In this document: positions 54,970-64,000 of the stretch, piece after piece
Position numbering within the stretch: position 1 is the stretch's first letter
Layout of the letters: every line of letters begins with the position of its first letter
From: Zanthoxylum bungeanum
Lineage: Eukaryota > Streptophyta > Magnoliopsida > Sapindales > Rutaceae
NCBI GenBank assembly: GCA_019454045.1
Contig: SKCR01001886.1
Coordinates: 62,001-126,000, forward strand
Length of the DNA stretch: 64,000 nt
Reading direction: 5' to 3'
The notes under the pieces: generated by a model
Databases searched by the model: none
What the model was told of the DNA's origin: nothing
What the model saw: the letters and a program-made list of their open reading frames with translations, nothing else
Program-made: the position numbers and the translations under genes

Positions 54970-54994
54970 GTCCCCGGCAACGGCACCAAAAACT

Positions 54995-57194
54995 TGACCG
55001 GCGTAAACACACACGTATAACGCAAGCGCACGTATCGTTCAAGTAGTATAAAAATATCGATCCCACGAGGACTTAATTCCTATTGTTGTTATTAATTGTT
55101 GAATCTATTTATTTACATATATCTAATTATAGGGAGAATAGAATGATTTCTTGATTGATTTGGTTGATTGTAGATTTGCTAAATAAATAAATAAATAAAA
55201 AGACAAAAGAAAATACTAAGGAAAATAATAAAAGACACAAAGATCTAGGGTTGTGAATCTTTCTAATATCTTTTAAAAGATGAAGTGATTATTTTATGTT
55301 TGTGTAATAAATCGGTTTACTAACCTGGAACACGAAATTATGCAAAAGCGTATGTCGATGGTCAGACGTAAATACCCAGTTTAACCCAATTGAACCATAT
55401 GTCTATGTCAACCAAATTATCTGGATTCATTAAGTTTAAGTTCCAATTATGGCTACCCCCGCCCGACAGGTATATGTTTATCCTGTAAGGAAATCTATTA
55501 AAGGGTTATCTATCTTCAAGGAAGATCGTGGGCTATTAAGTCTAAGGCTGAAACCTAAAATCCCTATGTCTAGTTCATTTTAGATTTACCACATCAATCT
55601 TATTGGTGATCAGACAACAAGAAGCATTAAGCTTAAGACTTAATAAGTAAACCTTTAAATTACCCAAACTATAAAATAACCCATTATAAACCGGTGATAT
55701 TAGAATTCATCACAACCCCAGATAACTAACACATAACTAGGGCTAGTAAAAACTTAAAAGTAAAAGACATAAAGTAAAAATGCTGAAAAGTAAAATACAT
55801 AAAGTAAAATAAAATGCTAAGGTAAAAGGATCAACTTTTACTATTTACTATTTAGATATCTCCCTTAATATAATATATTAACTTGTGATTATTTTACCAA
55901 CCAGCCATATAGGCGGTAACCTGATTAAGTCAAATTAAGTCCAACCAGCCATAAAGGCGGAACCAAAATAAACCTGCCATAAAGGCGGTAAGAAAATGTA
56001 ATTACCAACTGACCAATCTGGCGGTATCCTTGATTAGTCAGGTTTAAACCAGATTAAGATGAATTATCAACCGACCAATATGGCGGTATCCTCATTAAGT
56101 CAATATTTTAAATAGTGAATATATTATTTTTAAGGGAGATTAATCTAAATAGTAATAGTAAAAGAATTTCCTTTCACCCTAGTTGGGGAAGTTACCTCCT
56201 CATGGTGAATAGTAAAAACTGTAAAAAGTAAGAAAGTAAATTACTATTATTACAAAACGTAATTAAAATTATTTACAAAACTAAAAACTAAGAACTAAAA
56301 GAAACTAGAGAGAGAAACTCCCTCTTTACATCAAAGAATTGAGAGAGAATGGTACAACTGAAACTGAAATCTCGAGCTCAATTTATAGGCATCGGTGGGG
56401 TTCCAGCGTCGCGACGCCAAGGCATTTGGCGTCGTTACGCCAGCTTCTGTCGACGTGGCAAGCTCTGGTTCGTCGGCTGCAGATTCTGGATAAGGTGATA
56501 AGGTGACACGTGGCAAGGTGGTTGAGGCTCAATTATTGTGACACGTGGCGGCTTCTGATTGGTCGGCTCAGATTCTTATCCGCCACATGTCAGATAGGGA
56601 TAAGAGAGCCAATAATTGATGTTGACGTGGCACTGATGTGGCGCTGATGTGGCGACACGTGGCAAAGTGACTGTCGGCACCATAGAATTGCGACACGTGG
56701 CACTTCGTGATTGGCTGATGATGATGTGGCGGTGAGGTGGCACGTTGACTCGGTCAACTGATGATGTGGATGATGACATGACAATGACGTGGAGTGACAC
56801 GTGACGATGGCGACTGTCGGCACCGTAGGATGATGACACGTGGCACGGCGCATGTTAGCAGATCGGCTGTGATGATGACACGTGGCATGGCGCATGTTAG
56901 CAAAGTCAAACTTTTCTCAGTTTCTGACACGTGGACCCGGCGCACGTTAGCACTGTTTGGCGCACGTTAGGCGTCGCGACGCTGAAGGTTTTGGCGGCGC
57001 GACATGGCAAATTACCAAAATGCCCTTTTCGTCCAATTTTCACTGTTTTGGCCCAAATCACCTCCAGAGTGTCCTGAAACTTTATTTATCTACAAAATAA
57101 CACAAAACACATCAAAATATTCACAAAACTCAAGAAACTATACAAAATATAAAGTTGAATGTGTGGGAAATAGTGATATAATTACCACACATCA
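54995..57194 (-). mobile_element. Ath2 5' LTR (2200 bp, long form)
   Basis: TGACCGGCG ... CCACACATCA. It contains the extra block 55752-56221 with five GGCGGTA-type words (CCAGCCATATAGGCGGTAAC and variants). The block is bounded by AGTAAAAACT direct repeats, across which the short-form LTRs were evidently deleted. Confidence 0.9.
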
Positions 57195-57717
57195 CATTTC
57201 TCAGTTCTGCTGTTCTGGCTGGTGGAAAATACTTTGCAAGGAATTTGGGGGCTAGAGTGTTCCAAGTTGTGATGGAACCTGCTGGTAGTGAATGTAGCCA
57301 AGCTTTTGCTATGTCTTTCAAGGAATATGGGAAAACACGCAGTCTCATTGCTTCTTCAGCTCCTCGGTTGTAATTGAAAGTGCCGCAAACTTCCAGAAAG
57401 TTGCTGATGTGGGTATTAGGATCCTCAGTTGCATTCCCATAAACTGAACTGACTGCTGAATCATCTGAATGCATGTTTTGATGTCACATGCGTTTGCTGG
57501 TAAGGGAGGAAGTACAATACAGGAAATGAAGTCGTCGACCACCGGAATGGTTCTGTCTCGAATGGGAATTGGTGGTGTAACTTCTAAAGGTTCAGAATCC
57601 ATGTTGACTAAAGCTTTTTGGCCTTCTCGCATTTCCCTGCTCAACTGTCTGAAGGTTCTTTCAATTTCTGGGTCAAGCGGTCGGAGTTCAAAGCTTCTGG
57701 TTCGTCTCATGTAGTGT
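57195..57717 (-). pseudogene. gag: Ath1 gag N-terminal part
   Basis: MRRTRSFELRPLDPEIERTF from about 57710, then EVTPPIPIRDRTIPVVDDF, a shift near 57440, NATEDPNTHISNFLEVCGTF, LRVFPYSLKDIAKAWLHSLP and FLAKYFPPARTAELRN, where Ath2 interrupts. It continues at 46112. Confidence 0.9.
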
Positions 57718-57817
57718 CTAAGAACCTGAAACACAAGAAAACAAAAATAATAAGTAAAAAGAAATTTAGATACAAGTAAAGGTATCTAACCTCAAAACTA
57801 ATAGTGAAAGATAAATA

Positions 57818-57836
57818 AGCAACGGCGCCAAAAACT
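57818..57836 (-). other. Ath1 primer-binding site
   Basis: The minus strand reads AGTTTTTGGCGCCGTTGCT, intact GGCGCCGTTGC core, directly after the 5' LTR. Confidence 0.85.
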
Positions 57837-59930
57837 TGACCGGTGTGAAATCACACGCATATACGCAAGCGCATGTATCGTTCAAGTAGTATAAAAAGTA
57901 TTGATCCCATGAGGACTTAATACCTAGGCTATCAATTTCTATGAGGCCAAATGATTACAAGTATCTAACAGGTTGATTGTTTGATTGGGTGGTGACTTTA
58001 AACTTAAAAACAAGTAAATAAAATGGTGCGAAAGTTGGTTGAGTAAAATTTAATATTAAGGAACTATCCATGGTTGTGATTTCTTCCAATATCTTTTTAA
58101 AAGATGAAGTGGTTATTTCATGTTTGTGTAATATATTGGTTTACTAACCTGGAACACGAAATTCTGCATAAGCCTCTGTCGATGGTCAGATGCAAATACC
58201 CAGTGTAATCCGATTAAATCATATGTCTATGTCAATCAGATTACTTGAATTCATTAAGATTAAGTTCCAACTGTGGTTACCCCCGCCCGACAGGTATATG
58301 TCTATCATGTAAGGAAATCTATTAAATGGTTATCTATCCTCAAAGAAGATCGTGGGTTATCAAGTCTAAGGCTAAAACCTAAAATTCCTTTGTCAAGTTT
58401 ATTTTAAGTTTACCAGATCAATCTTATTAATGGCCAGTTAACAAGAAGCATTAAGCTTAAGACTTAATAAGTAAACCTTTATATTACCCAAACTATAAAA
58501 TAACCCCTTATAAACCGGTGATATTGGAATTCATCACAACCCCAGATAACTAACTTAGTTACGACACATAACTAGGGCTAGTAACAACTTAAAAATAAAA
58601 GACATAAAGTAAAATGCTGGAAAATAAATAAAGAAAAATACAATAAAAGAAAATGCTAGAGCTAGATGATCTACTTTTATCACTACTATTTTAGATATCT
58701 CTCTTAATATAATATATTAATTTGTGTGATATTACCAACCAGCCATATAGGCGGTAACCTGATTAAGTCAAATTAAGTCTGACCGACCATAAATGTGGTA
58801 TCATTATTTATCCATAAACCATCCATATAGGCGGTAATTACCAACCGACCAACCAGGCGGTATCCATGCTTAGTCAAGTTAAAACCAGTTTATAATTAAT
58901 TACCAACCGACCAATATAGCGGTATCCTTGTTAAGTCAAGTTTTAAATAGTTTATATATTATAATTAAGGGAGATTAATCTAAATAGCAGTAATAAAAGT
59001 TTTACATTTCACCATAGCAGGGGGAAGTTACCTCATCATTTTTAAATAGTAAAAACTGAAAGAGTAAAGAAAGTAAATTACTATTACAAAAAGTAAATAA
59101 AATTAATTACAAAACTGAAAATAAAACAAACTAGATACAAACTCCTTATTTACATCAGAGAATTCATAGAGGAAAGTACATATGAAACTGAAATTTTGAG
59201 CTGAATTTATAGGCGTTGATAGGCCCTGTGCGTCGCGACACGAACTCTTTGCACGTCATGACGCGCCGCATTTTCCGGATCGGCTGACACATGGCAAGAC
59301 GGCTGGGAGCTGAATGATTGTGCTGATATGGCGATGACAGGGCAATGACATGGCAACACGTGGCGATGTGGATTGTCGGCACCATAGGATTGTGACACGT
59401 GGCAAGCGATAATTGGCTGATGATGACGTGGCTAACATGTGGCACATTGACTTGGCATGTGGCTGATGTGGACGCCTACGTGGACGACACGTGGATGACA
59501 TGTGGATGACATGTGGCGATGGCGATTTTTGGCACCATAGGATGATGACACGTGGCACGGTGCACGTTAGTAGATCTCATCTGTTGTTGACATGTGGCAG
59601 ACGCACGTTAACATCTGGCGCATGTTAGCAGACTTCTCAGATTTTGACCCGTGGCACGGTGCATTTTAGCATGAAGCGGCGTAATTTAGCACAGGCCAAC
59701 ATACGTTGGGCGTCGCGACTCGGGCAGGGCGTCGCGATGCGCCGAATGACATTTTTGCCCTTTGTTGTATTTTTTCTCTATTTTGGCCCCAAATCACCTT
59801 TAGAATGTCCTGAAACTTTATTTATTTACAAAATAACACAAAACACATCAAAATATTCACAAAACTCAAGAATCTATACAAAATATTAGGTAAAATGAGT
59901 GGAAAATAGTGATACATTTACCACTCATCA
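57837..59930 (-). mobile_element. Ath1 5' LTR (2094 bp)
   Basis: TGACCGGTGTGAAATC ... CCACTCATCA. It is paired with the split LTR at 11258-18440, with which it shares GAAATCACACGCATAT and the AACAGGTTGATTGTTTGATT block absent from Ath2 LTRs. It contains GGCGGTA-repeat block 58738-58925 and an ACGTGGC array around 59355-59660. Confidence 0.9.
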
Positions 59931-59935
59931 GTACT

Positions 59936-60342
59936 CAAATGTAGAGACTGGCCCGACCTGAAAATCAAAAGGGTATGGGTGGGGAGATAAGGAGGTCGCC
60001 CCTGAGACAGAAGGAGTTCAGACTGATACAGCGGAATAATGCTCCCCAAGATAGAAGGGCATCCGTCCAGGTTAACCATGTGGCAGAAGGGGCGGACTAC
60101 ACGCCTTTAAACAGACCTTTGGCTCAGATCGTTAAGGAAATCCAAGATAAGGGTTTATTGGTGGAGCCCGACGTGAGAATGTACCACGCCAAAAGGAAAA
60201 ATGAGAGGTCATACTGTGTGCACCATAATCTGAGAGGGAAAACGGCGGAAGGATGGAGAGATCTGCGAGAGCAGTTGGAGAATTTGGTGCAGAATGGCTA
60301 TTTGAATGACTATATTGACCAGAAAGTCATATTGGCCCAGTA
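59936..60342 (+). pseudogene. gag: TatH gag, C-terminal part
   Basis: It resumes after the Ath1 insertion. The open frame (from 59975) reads YTPLNRPLAQIVKEIQDKGL, the conserved Tat-lineage spacer. A damaged zinc knuckle follows (SYCVHHNLRGKTAEGWRDL; the last Cys is lost), then EQLENLVQNGYLNDYI. Confidence 0.85.
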
Positions 60343-60498
60343 ACGTAGGAAGCCGAGGCCAATGTTCACTATTACGGGGGGAAGGACATTGGTCGGGGAC
60401 TCAAACCAGGCTAGAAAGAATTACTGCCGAATAAGGGGTTCGGAAGTTCTATCAATGGAGAAGGCTCCGAGGATCCACAAAGGTCGGTCCGCCCCATC

Positions 60499-61070
60499 AT
60501 GTTTACAGAGGAGGATGCCAAGGGCATAAGCTACCCTCATGATGATGCACTGATAATCAAGGCTGTAATCGGCGGGGCCGAGGTGGATAAAATTCTAGTA
60601 GACCTTGGAAGTACAGTAGATATAATCTCCAAGGAGGCCTTAGAGAGGTTGGGAGTGGAATACACCACTTTGACCCAGGATGCTACGTTGCTTTACGGGT
60701 TTGGGGATGTGACTGTCGTCCCATTAGGTCGGATACAGTTGGCAACAACGATTGGGACAGCCCCCAAACTCGGACTATGATGATGGATTATACAATAGTC
60801 GATTTCCTGAGTAGCTATAAGGTTATTGTGGGCTGGCCCTTCATGATGAAGTCAAGGGCGACCATCTCTTGCTATTACTTGAAGTTAAAGTACCCGACTC
60901 GGGAGGGAATTGGAGTTTTTCATAGGAATCAGAAGACGACAAGAAGTTATTTTTCCACCGTCTCCAAGGAAATGCTCTGTATCGAGGAGGGAGGTAAGAA
61001 GAGAAAAGAGAGAGAGAAAGAAGACGAATGGGGCCGAATCCCCAAAACCTTGACCCGAGGACCCCGCTAG
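60499..61070 (+). pseudogene. pol: TatH protease region
   Basis: FTEEDAKGISYPHDDALIIK leads to the active-site region ILVDLGSTVDIISKEALERL (Tat elements usually have VDNGSS), then LYGFGDVTVVPLGRIQL. A TGA at 60778-60780 splits it from MDYTIVDFLSSYKVIVGWPF, the conserved protease end. Confidence 0.85.
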
Positions 61071-61079
61071 TTAGAAGCA

Positions 61080-62060
61080 GGAGAAGAACTGGAGTCGGTA
61101 GTGCTCTTCAGCTCGGGAAAGTAATAAAGGTTGGGGTAGGCTTGGAGCAGAGTATGAAGCAAAGATTGCTCGAGTTCTTGAAAGGGTATGCTGAAATTTT
61201 TGCTTGGGGGCACAGATATATACCCGGGATTGATCCAATCTTTTTCAGTCACCGACTGGCGATAGATCGGGCAAATAAGCCAATCAAACAGAAGATGAGG
61301 ATCTTCAATCAAGAACGCTATAGGGCAATACGGGCTGAGGTCGAGAAACTGGTTGGCTTCATCAGGGAAGTAAAATACCCGGAGTGGGTATCTAATGTAG
61401 TCTTGGTCAAGAAGGCCAATGGGAAGTGGAGAATATGTGTGGACTTCTCCGACCTTAATAAAACTTACCCGAAGTATAGCGTTCCGCTTCTGAAGGTGGA
61501 CCAGCTGGTGGATTCCACGGCATGCCACAGGTTGCTCAGTTTCATAGATGCTTTCTCAGGTTATAACCAAGTAAAGATGCATCCCGAGAACGAAGAGAAT
61601 ATGACTTTTATCACCGATCAAAGGCTGTATTGCTAGAAGGTGATGTCGTTTGGGTTGAAGAATGCAGAGGCTACCTATCAGAGATTAATGAACAAGGTTT
61701 TCAAGCCCCTCATCGGCAGGACCATGTAGGTCTATGTTGATGACATGATAACAATGACCCAGAAGCCCGAAGACCATCTGGATGACCTCAGAGGAACTTT
61801 TGAGCTGCTGATGAAGCATAATATGAGGATGAATCCGGATACGTGTACTTTTGGGGTGTCCTCGGGTAAATTCCTGGGGTATGTGGTCAGTGCCCCGGGC
61901 ATCAAGGTGAACCGGTAAGAGATCAAGGCGGTACTGGAGTTAAAGTACCCAAGGACTGTCAAAGAGGTGCAAAGCATGACCGGTCGAGTGGCAGTATTGA
62001 ACCGGTTCATCTCTAATGCCACCGAAAAGTGACATTCCTTCTTCAAGTTGATTAAGAATG
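61080..62060 (+). pseudogene. pol: TatH reverse transcriptase
   Basis: MKQRLLEFLKGYAEIFAWGH, then WVSNVVLVKKANGKWRICVD, FSDLNKTYPKYSVPLLKVDQ, LLSFIDAFSGYNQVKMHPEN and FITDQRLYC. Then there is a TAG, MSFGLKNAEATYQRLMNKVF, another TAG and the catalytic VYVDDMITM. Further TAA and TGA codons follow near 61917 and 62028. Several stops are explained by single C-to-T changes in CAG/CAA. All conserved RT blocks are recognisable. Confidence 0.9.
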
Positions 62061-62935
62061 CCAAGAAGGAGGTCAGCTGGATGGCAGAGTGCGAAGAGGT
62101 GTTCTAATAGTTGAATGAATATCTAGCTCAACCTCATTTGTTAGCTAAATCGATCCCATGTGAGACTTTGTTCTTGTACTTAGCTGTTTCTAAATATGTT
62201 GTAAGCTCGGTACTAGTACAGAAAGTAGACAAGGTCCAGAGGCCAGTGTATTATACTAGTAAGGCCTTACTAGATGCGGAAACCCGATATCATGTCCATG
62301 AGTTAGTGGCTCTATCATTGGTCACAGCGGCACAGAAATTACGGCCTTATTTTTAGGCCCATCCTATTGGGGTCTACACTGACCACCCCCTAAGAAAAAT
62401 CCTGCTTAAACCGGAGGTCTCGCATGGATTGGTGAAATGGTCGGTGGAGCTGAGCGAGTATGATATATCTCACCTGCCTAGGGTGGTGATCAAAGGGCAA
62501 GCACTGGCAGATTTTGTTGCCGAGTTCACGGGGCCTCAAGTCTTAGCAGTGGCTGAAGCCAAGTGGGAGCTATTTGTGGATGAGTCTGTCAGTTCATATG
62601 AATACAGGGCCGGGATGATCCTCCGAAGCAGTGAAGGGGAAGAGTTGGTGTATGCTTTGAGGTTTGACTTCAGAGCAACCAACAATGAGGCCGAGTATGA
62701 GGTTATCCTGGCCAGGTTGTAACTTTGCATGGCAGTTGGGGTCCAAGATGTGACAGTAAAAAGTGACTCTCAACTGGCCATCCAGTAGTTGAATGGCGAG
62801 TTCCAAGCGAGGGAGCCGAAAATGATCGTTTATTAGGCCGAGGTGAAAAAGATAGCTGGGGATGGGGAATGTATTGTTCGAGCAAGTCCGCCGGGAAAGC
62901 AATCACCAGGCAGACTCTCTGGCCCGACTGACGTC
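62061..62935 (+). pseudogene. pol: TatH RT connection and RNase H
   Basis: Tether region LAVSKYVVSSVLVQKVDKVQ, VYYTSKALLDAETRYHVHEL, then after a TAG, HPLRKILLKP and VKWSVELSEYDISHLPR. RNase H begins WELFVDESVSSYEYRAGMIL with NNEAEYEVILARL and, later, VKSDSQLAIQ before a TAG. Multiple stops. Confidence 0.85.
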
Positions 62936-64000
62936 ATTTATTAAGTCAGGGACTCCTCGGACTATCCCTTTGAGTTCTTTACAGATGAGGAGTGTAGGGG
63001 AACAAGAGGTCATGGAAGTAAAGGTGGAGGGAAAATCCTCTTGGATAGATCCGATCAGGAAGTATCTGGAGATGGGAGAAGTGCCTGAAGACAAGAAGGA
63101 AGTAAGGAAGTTAAAGTACCGATCACCAAGTTCTGTTTGATAGATGGGGTTTTGTTTCGAAGGGGGTATACGACACCATTCCTGAGGTGTCTTGGACCCG
63201 AGGAAGCTTACTACATGAAGGGATTTGTGGTAGCCATGCCGAAGGATAGTCGATCGCACATAAGACATTGAGGCATGGATTCTTTTTACCAACTATGCAT
63301 CAGGACGAATATAGGGTAGCTCAGGTGTGTGGTGGGTGTCAGAAGAATGCCAACATACCACACCAACCATCCGAGTAGTTGACTACACTGGCTAGCCCGT
63401 GGCCGTTTTCCTAGTGAAATATAGATATCATTGGGCCAATGCCGGTTGGTCGAGTTCAGGCCAAATATGCAATTGTGGACATCGATTACTTCAGCAAGTG
63501 GGTGGAAGCCGAGCCACTGTCTACCATTACAAAGAAGAAGGCAACAGACTTTGTCAATAAAAACATTGTTTGCCGATTTGGAATTCCCTGAGCCGTTATT
63601 ACTGATAATGGGAAATAGTTTGACAGTAAGAGTTTCTGGAAGCTTTGCGAAGATCTCCAAATTGCACTAAGGTTCACCTCATCTGCTCACCCAAAGTCTA
63701 ATGAGCAGGTCGAAGTGACTAATAAGACGATCAAGGCTAACCTGAAGGCGAGACTCGGGACTTGCGAGGGTTTTTGGGTCTAGGAGCTACCAGAAGTTAT
63801 GTGGTCGCATCGTACAACCTATAAGGACTCCACAGGTGAAACCCCATTTTCTTTGGCCTATGAATGTGAGGCAGTCATCCCAGCGAAGATCGAAATAACC
63901 ACCCACCGCATAAAATATTTCGTGACCGGGCAAAATGAGGAGATCACCAGGAACCATCTCGACTTAATAGAGGAGATAATGGAGAGGTCAGCAATTAAGA
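62936..64000 (+). pseudogene. pol: TatH integrase, running off the window
   Basis: N-terminal region with a zinc-binding VCGGCQKNAN near 63328-63360 (His residues upstream are unclear). The core is IDIIGPMPVGRVQAKYAIVD (first Asp), ITDNG-type second Asp near 63603 (a TAG follows) and a region with SNEQVEVTNKTIKANLKARL (Glu). ETPFSLAYECEAVIPAKIEI then matches Tat integrases. Stops are frequent. The 3' LTR lies beyond 64000. Confidence 0.85.

Larger units (their letters stand above)
46113..57194 (-). mobile_element. Ath2: second Athila-like element inside Ath1 gag
   Basis: The ends TGACCGACG (left) and CCACACATCA (right) are flanked by CATTT at 46108-46112 and 57195-57199. Minus strand: 5' LTR 54995-57194, PBS, gag fragment, partial extra LTR 53536-54684, PBS, gag 52018-53404, gag-pro 51618-51992, protease 51246-51569, integrase C-terminus 50715-51100, ORFx, LOG, PPT 47826, 3' LTR 46113-47825. 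RT, RNase H and the integrase core are deleted, so it is non-autonomous. Its LTRs are a different subtype from those of Ath1 (GTAAACACACACGTATAACG versus GAAATCACACGCATAT at the end). Confidence 0.9.
11258..59930 (-). mobile_element. Ath1: Athila-like gypsy element with nested insertions (48.7 kb)
   Basis: Both ends are LTR ends (TGACCGGTG... on the left, ...CCACTCATCA on the right). The direct repeat GTACT lies at 11253-11257 and 59931-59935, a perfect 5-bp target-site duplication inside TatH gag. The element is on the minus strand: 5' LTR at 57837-59930, PBS 57818-57836, gag N-terminus 57195-57735, gag 45371-46112, gag-pro 42803-43372, protease about 41936-42120, RT 41283-41940 and 22243-22457, integrase 21360-22240, ORFx, LOG, PPT at 18441, and 3' LTR 11258-11682 plus 18037-18440. 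RNase H and the integrase zinc finger are deleted. Everything else in the interval is later insertion. Confidence 0.9.

Noticed and set aside
11258..59930. Five tandem Athila LTRs as a simple unequal-crossover array
   Set aside because: Two pairs of target duplications (GTACT, CATTT) and LTR subtypes show two nested elements; only L3 needs a duplication.

Overview
The window is plant nuclear DNA, most likely from a eudicot, and consists almost entirely of nested LTR retrotransposons. Three things support this: Ty3/gypsy and Ty1/copia gag-pol remnants of plant lineages (Tat/Ogre, Athila, Tekay/Del, RE1-like), plant-type primer-binding sites (initiator-Met for copia; GGCGCCGTTGC and TGGCGACTCC types for gypsy), and remnants of plant genes (serine carboxypeptidase-like, LONELY GUY, GT-2 trihelix). 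I see no intact host gene. There are no bacterial operons or CRISPR arrays, and no rRNA. Species cannot be named from the sequence alone.

Layout. 1-9.27 kb: a copia LTR end, the last exons of a decayed serine carboxypeptidase-like gene, a MITE-like element, a tRNA-derived SINE, a tRNA-Phe-like pseudogene, and Tekay-like LTR material. 9.27 kb to the right edge: a decayed plus-strand Tat-lineage element (host element, 'TatH'). TatH is split after its gag start by a 48.7-kb insertion (11258-59930) flanked by GTACT duplications. The insertion is a minus-strand Athila-like element ('Ath1') whose LTR pair lies at the two ends. Ath1 is itself interrupted by: a long-LTR copia element (CopA, 11683-18036) in its 3' LTR; an 18.8-kb Ogre-like non-coding LTR tandem (Ogr, 22458-41282) in reverse transcriptase; a GT-2 gene fragment (42.1-42.8 kb) in protease; a solo copia LTR (43373-45370, TSD TTCCT) in gag; and a second Athila-like element (Ath2, 46113-57194, TSD CATTT), also in gag. 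Ogr carries a young copia element (CopB, 32099-37307, TSD CTCTG) in its middle LTR. The nest is therefore at least four levels deep.

Most interesting content. Between integrase and the polypurine tract, in the position where some Athila relatives carry an env-like gene, Ath1 and Ath2 both have two sense-strand accessory reading frames. One is an unrecognised Cys-rich, basic protein of about 180 residues (ORFx). The other is an intronless, near full-length copy of a LONELY GUY (LOG) cytokinin-activating phosphoribohydrolase. A third LOG copy, preceded by a short segment resembling the Athila post-pol region, lies in Ogr, which has no pol and a different primer-binding site. A captured cytokinin gene has thus travelled as retrotransposon cargo in two LTR-element families. 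All three copies here carry stops or a frameshift. The Athila LTRs also hold a dense array of ACGTGGC (ABRE/G-box-like) motifs in U3.

How the parts act together: this is a record of repeated insertion, recombination and decay rather than a working locus. Only CopB looks recent (LTRs differ by one indel), and even its polyprotein has four single-base frameshifts. All calls come from reading the sequence; no database search or alignment program was run.
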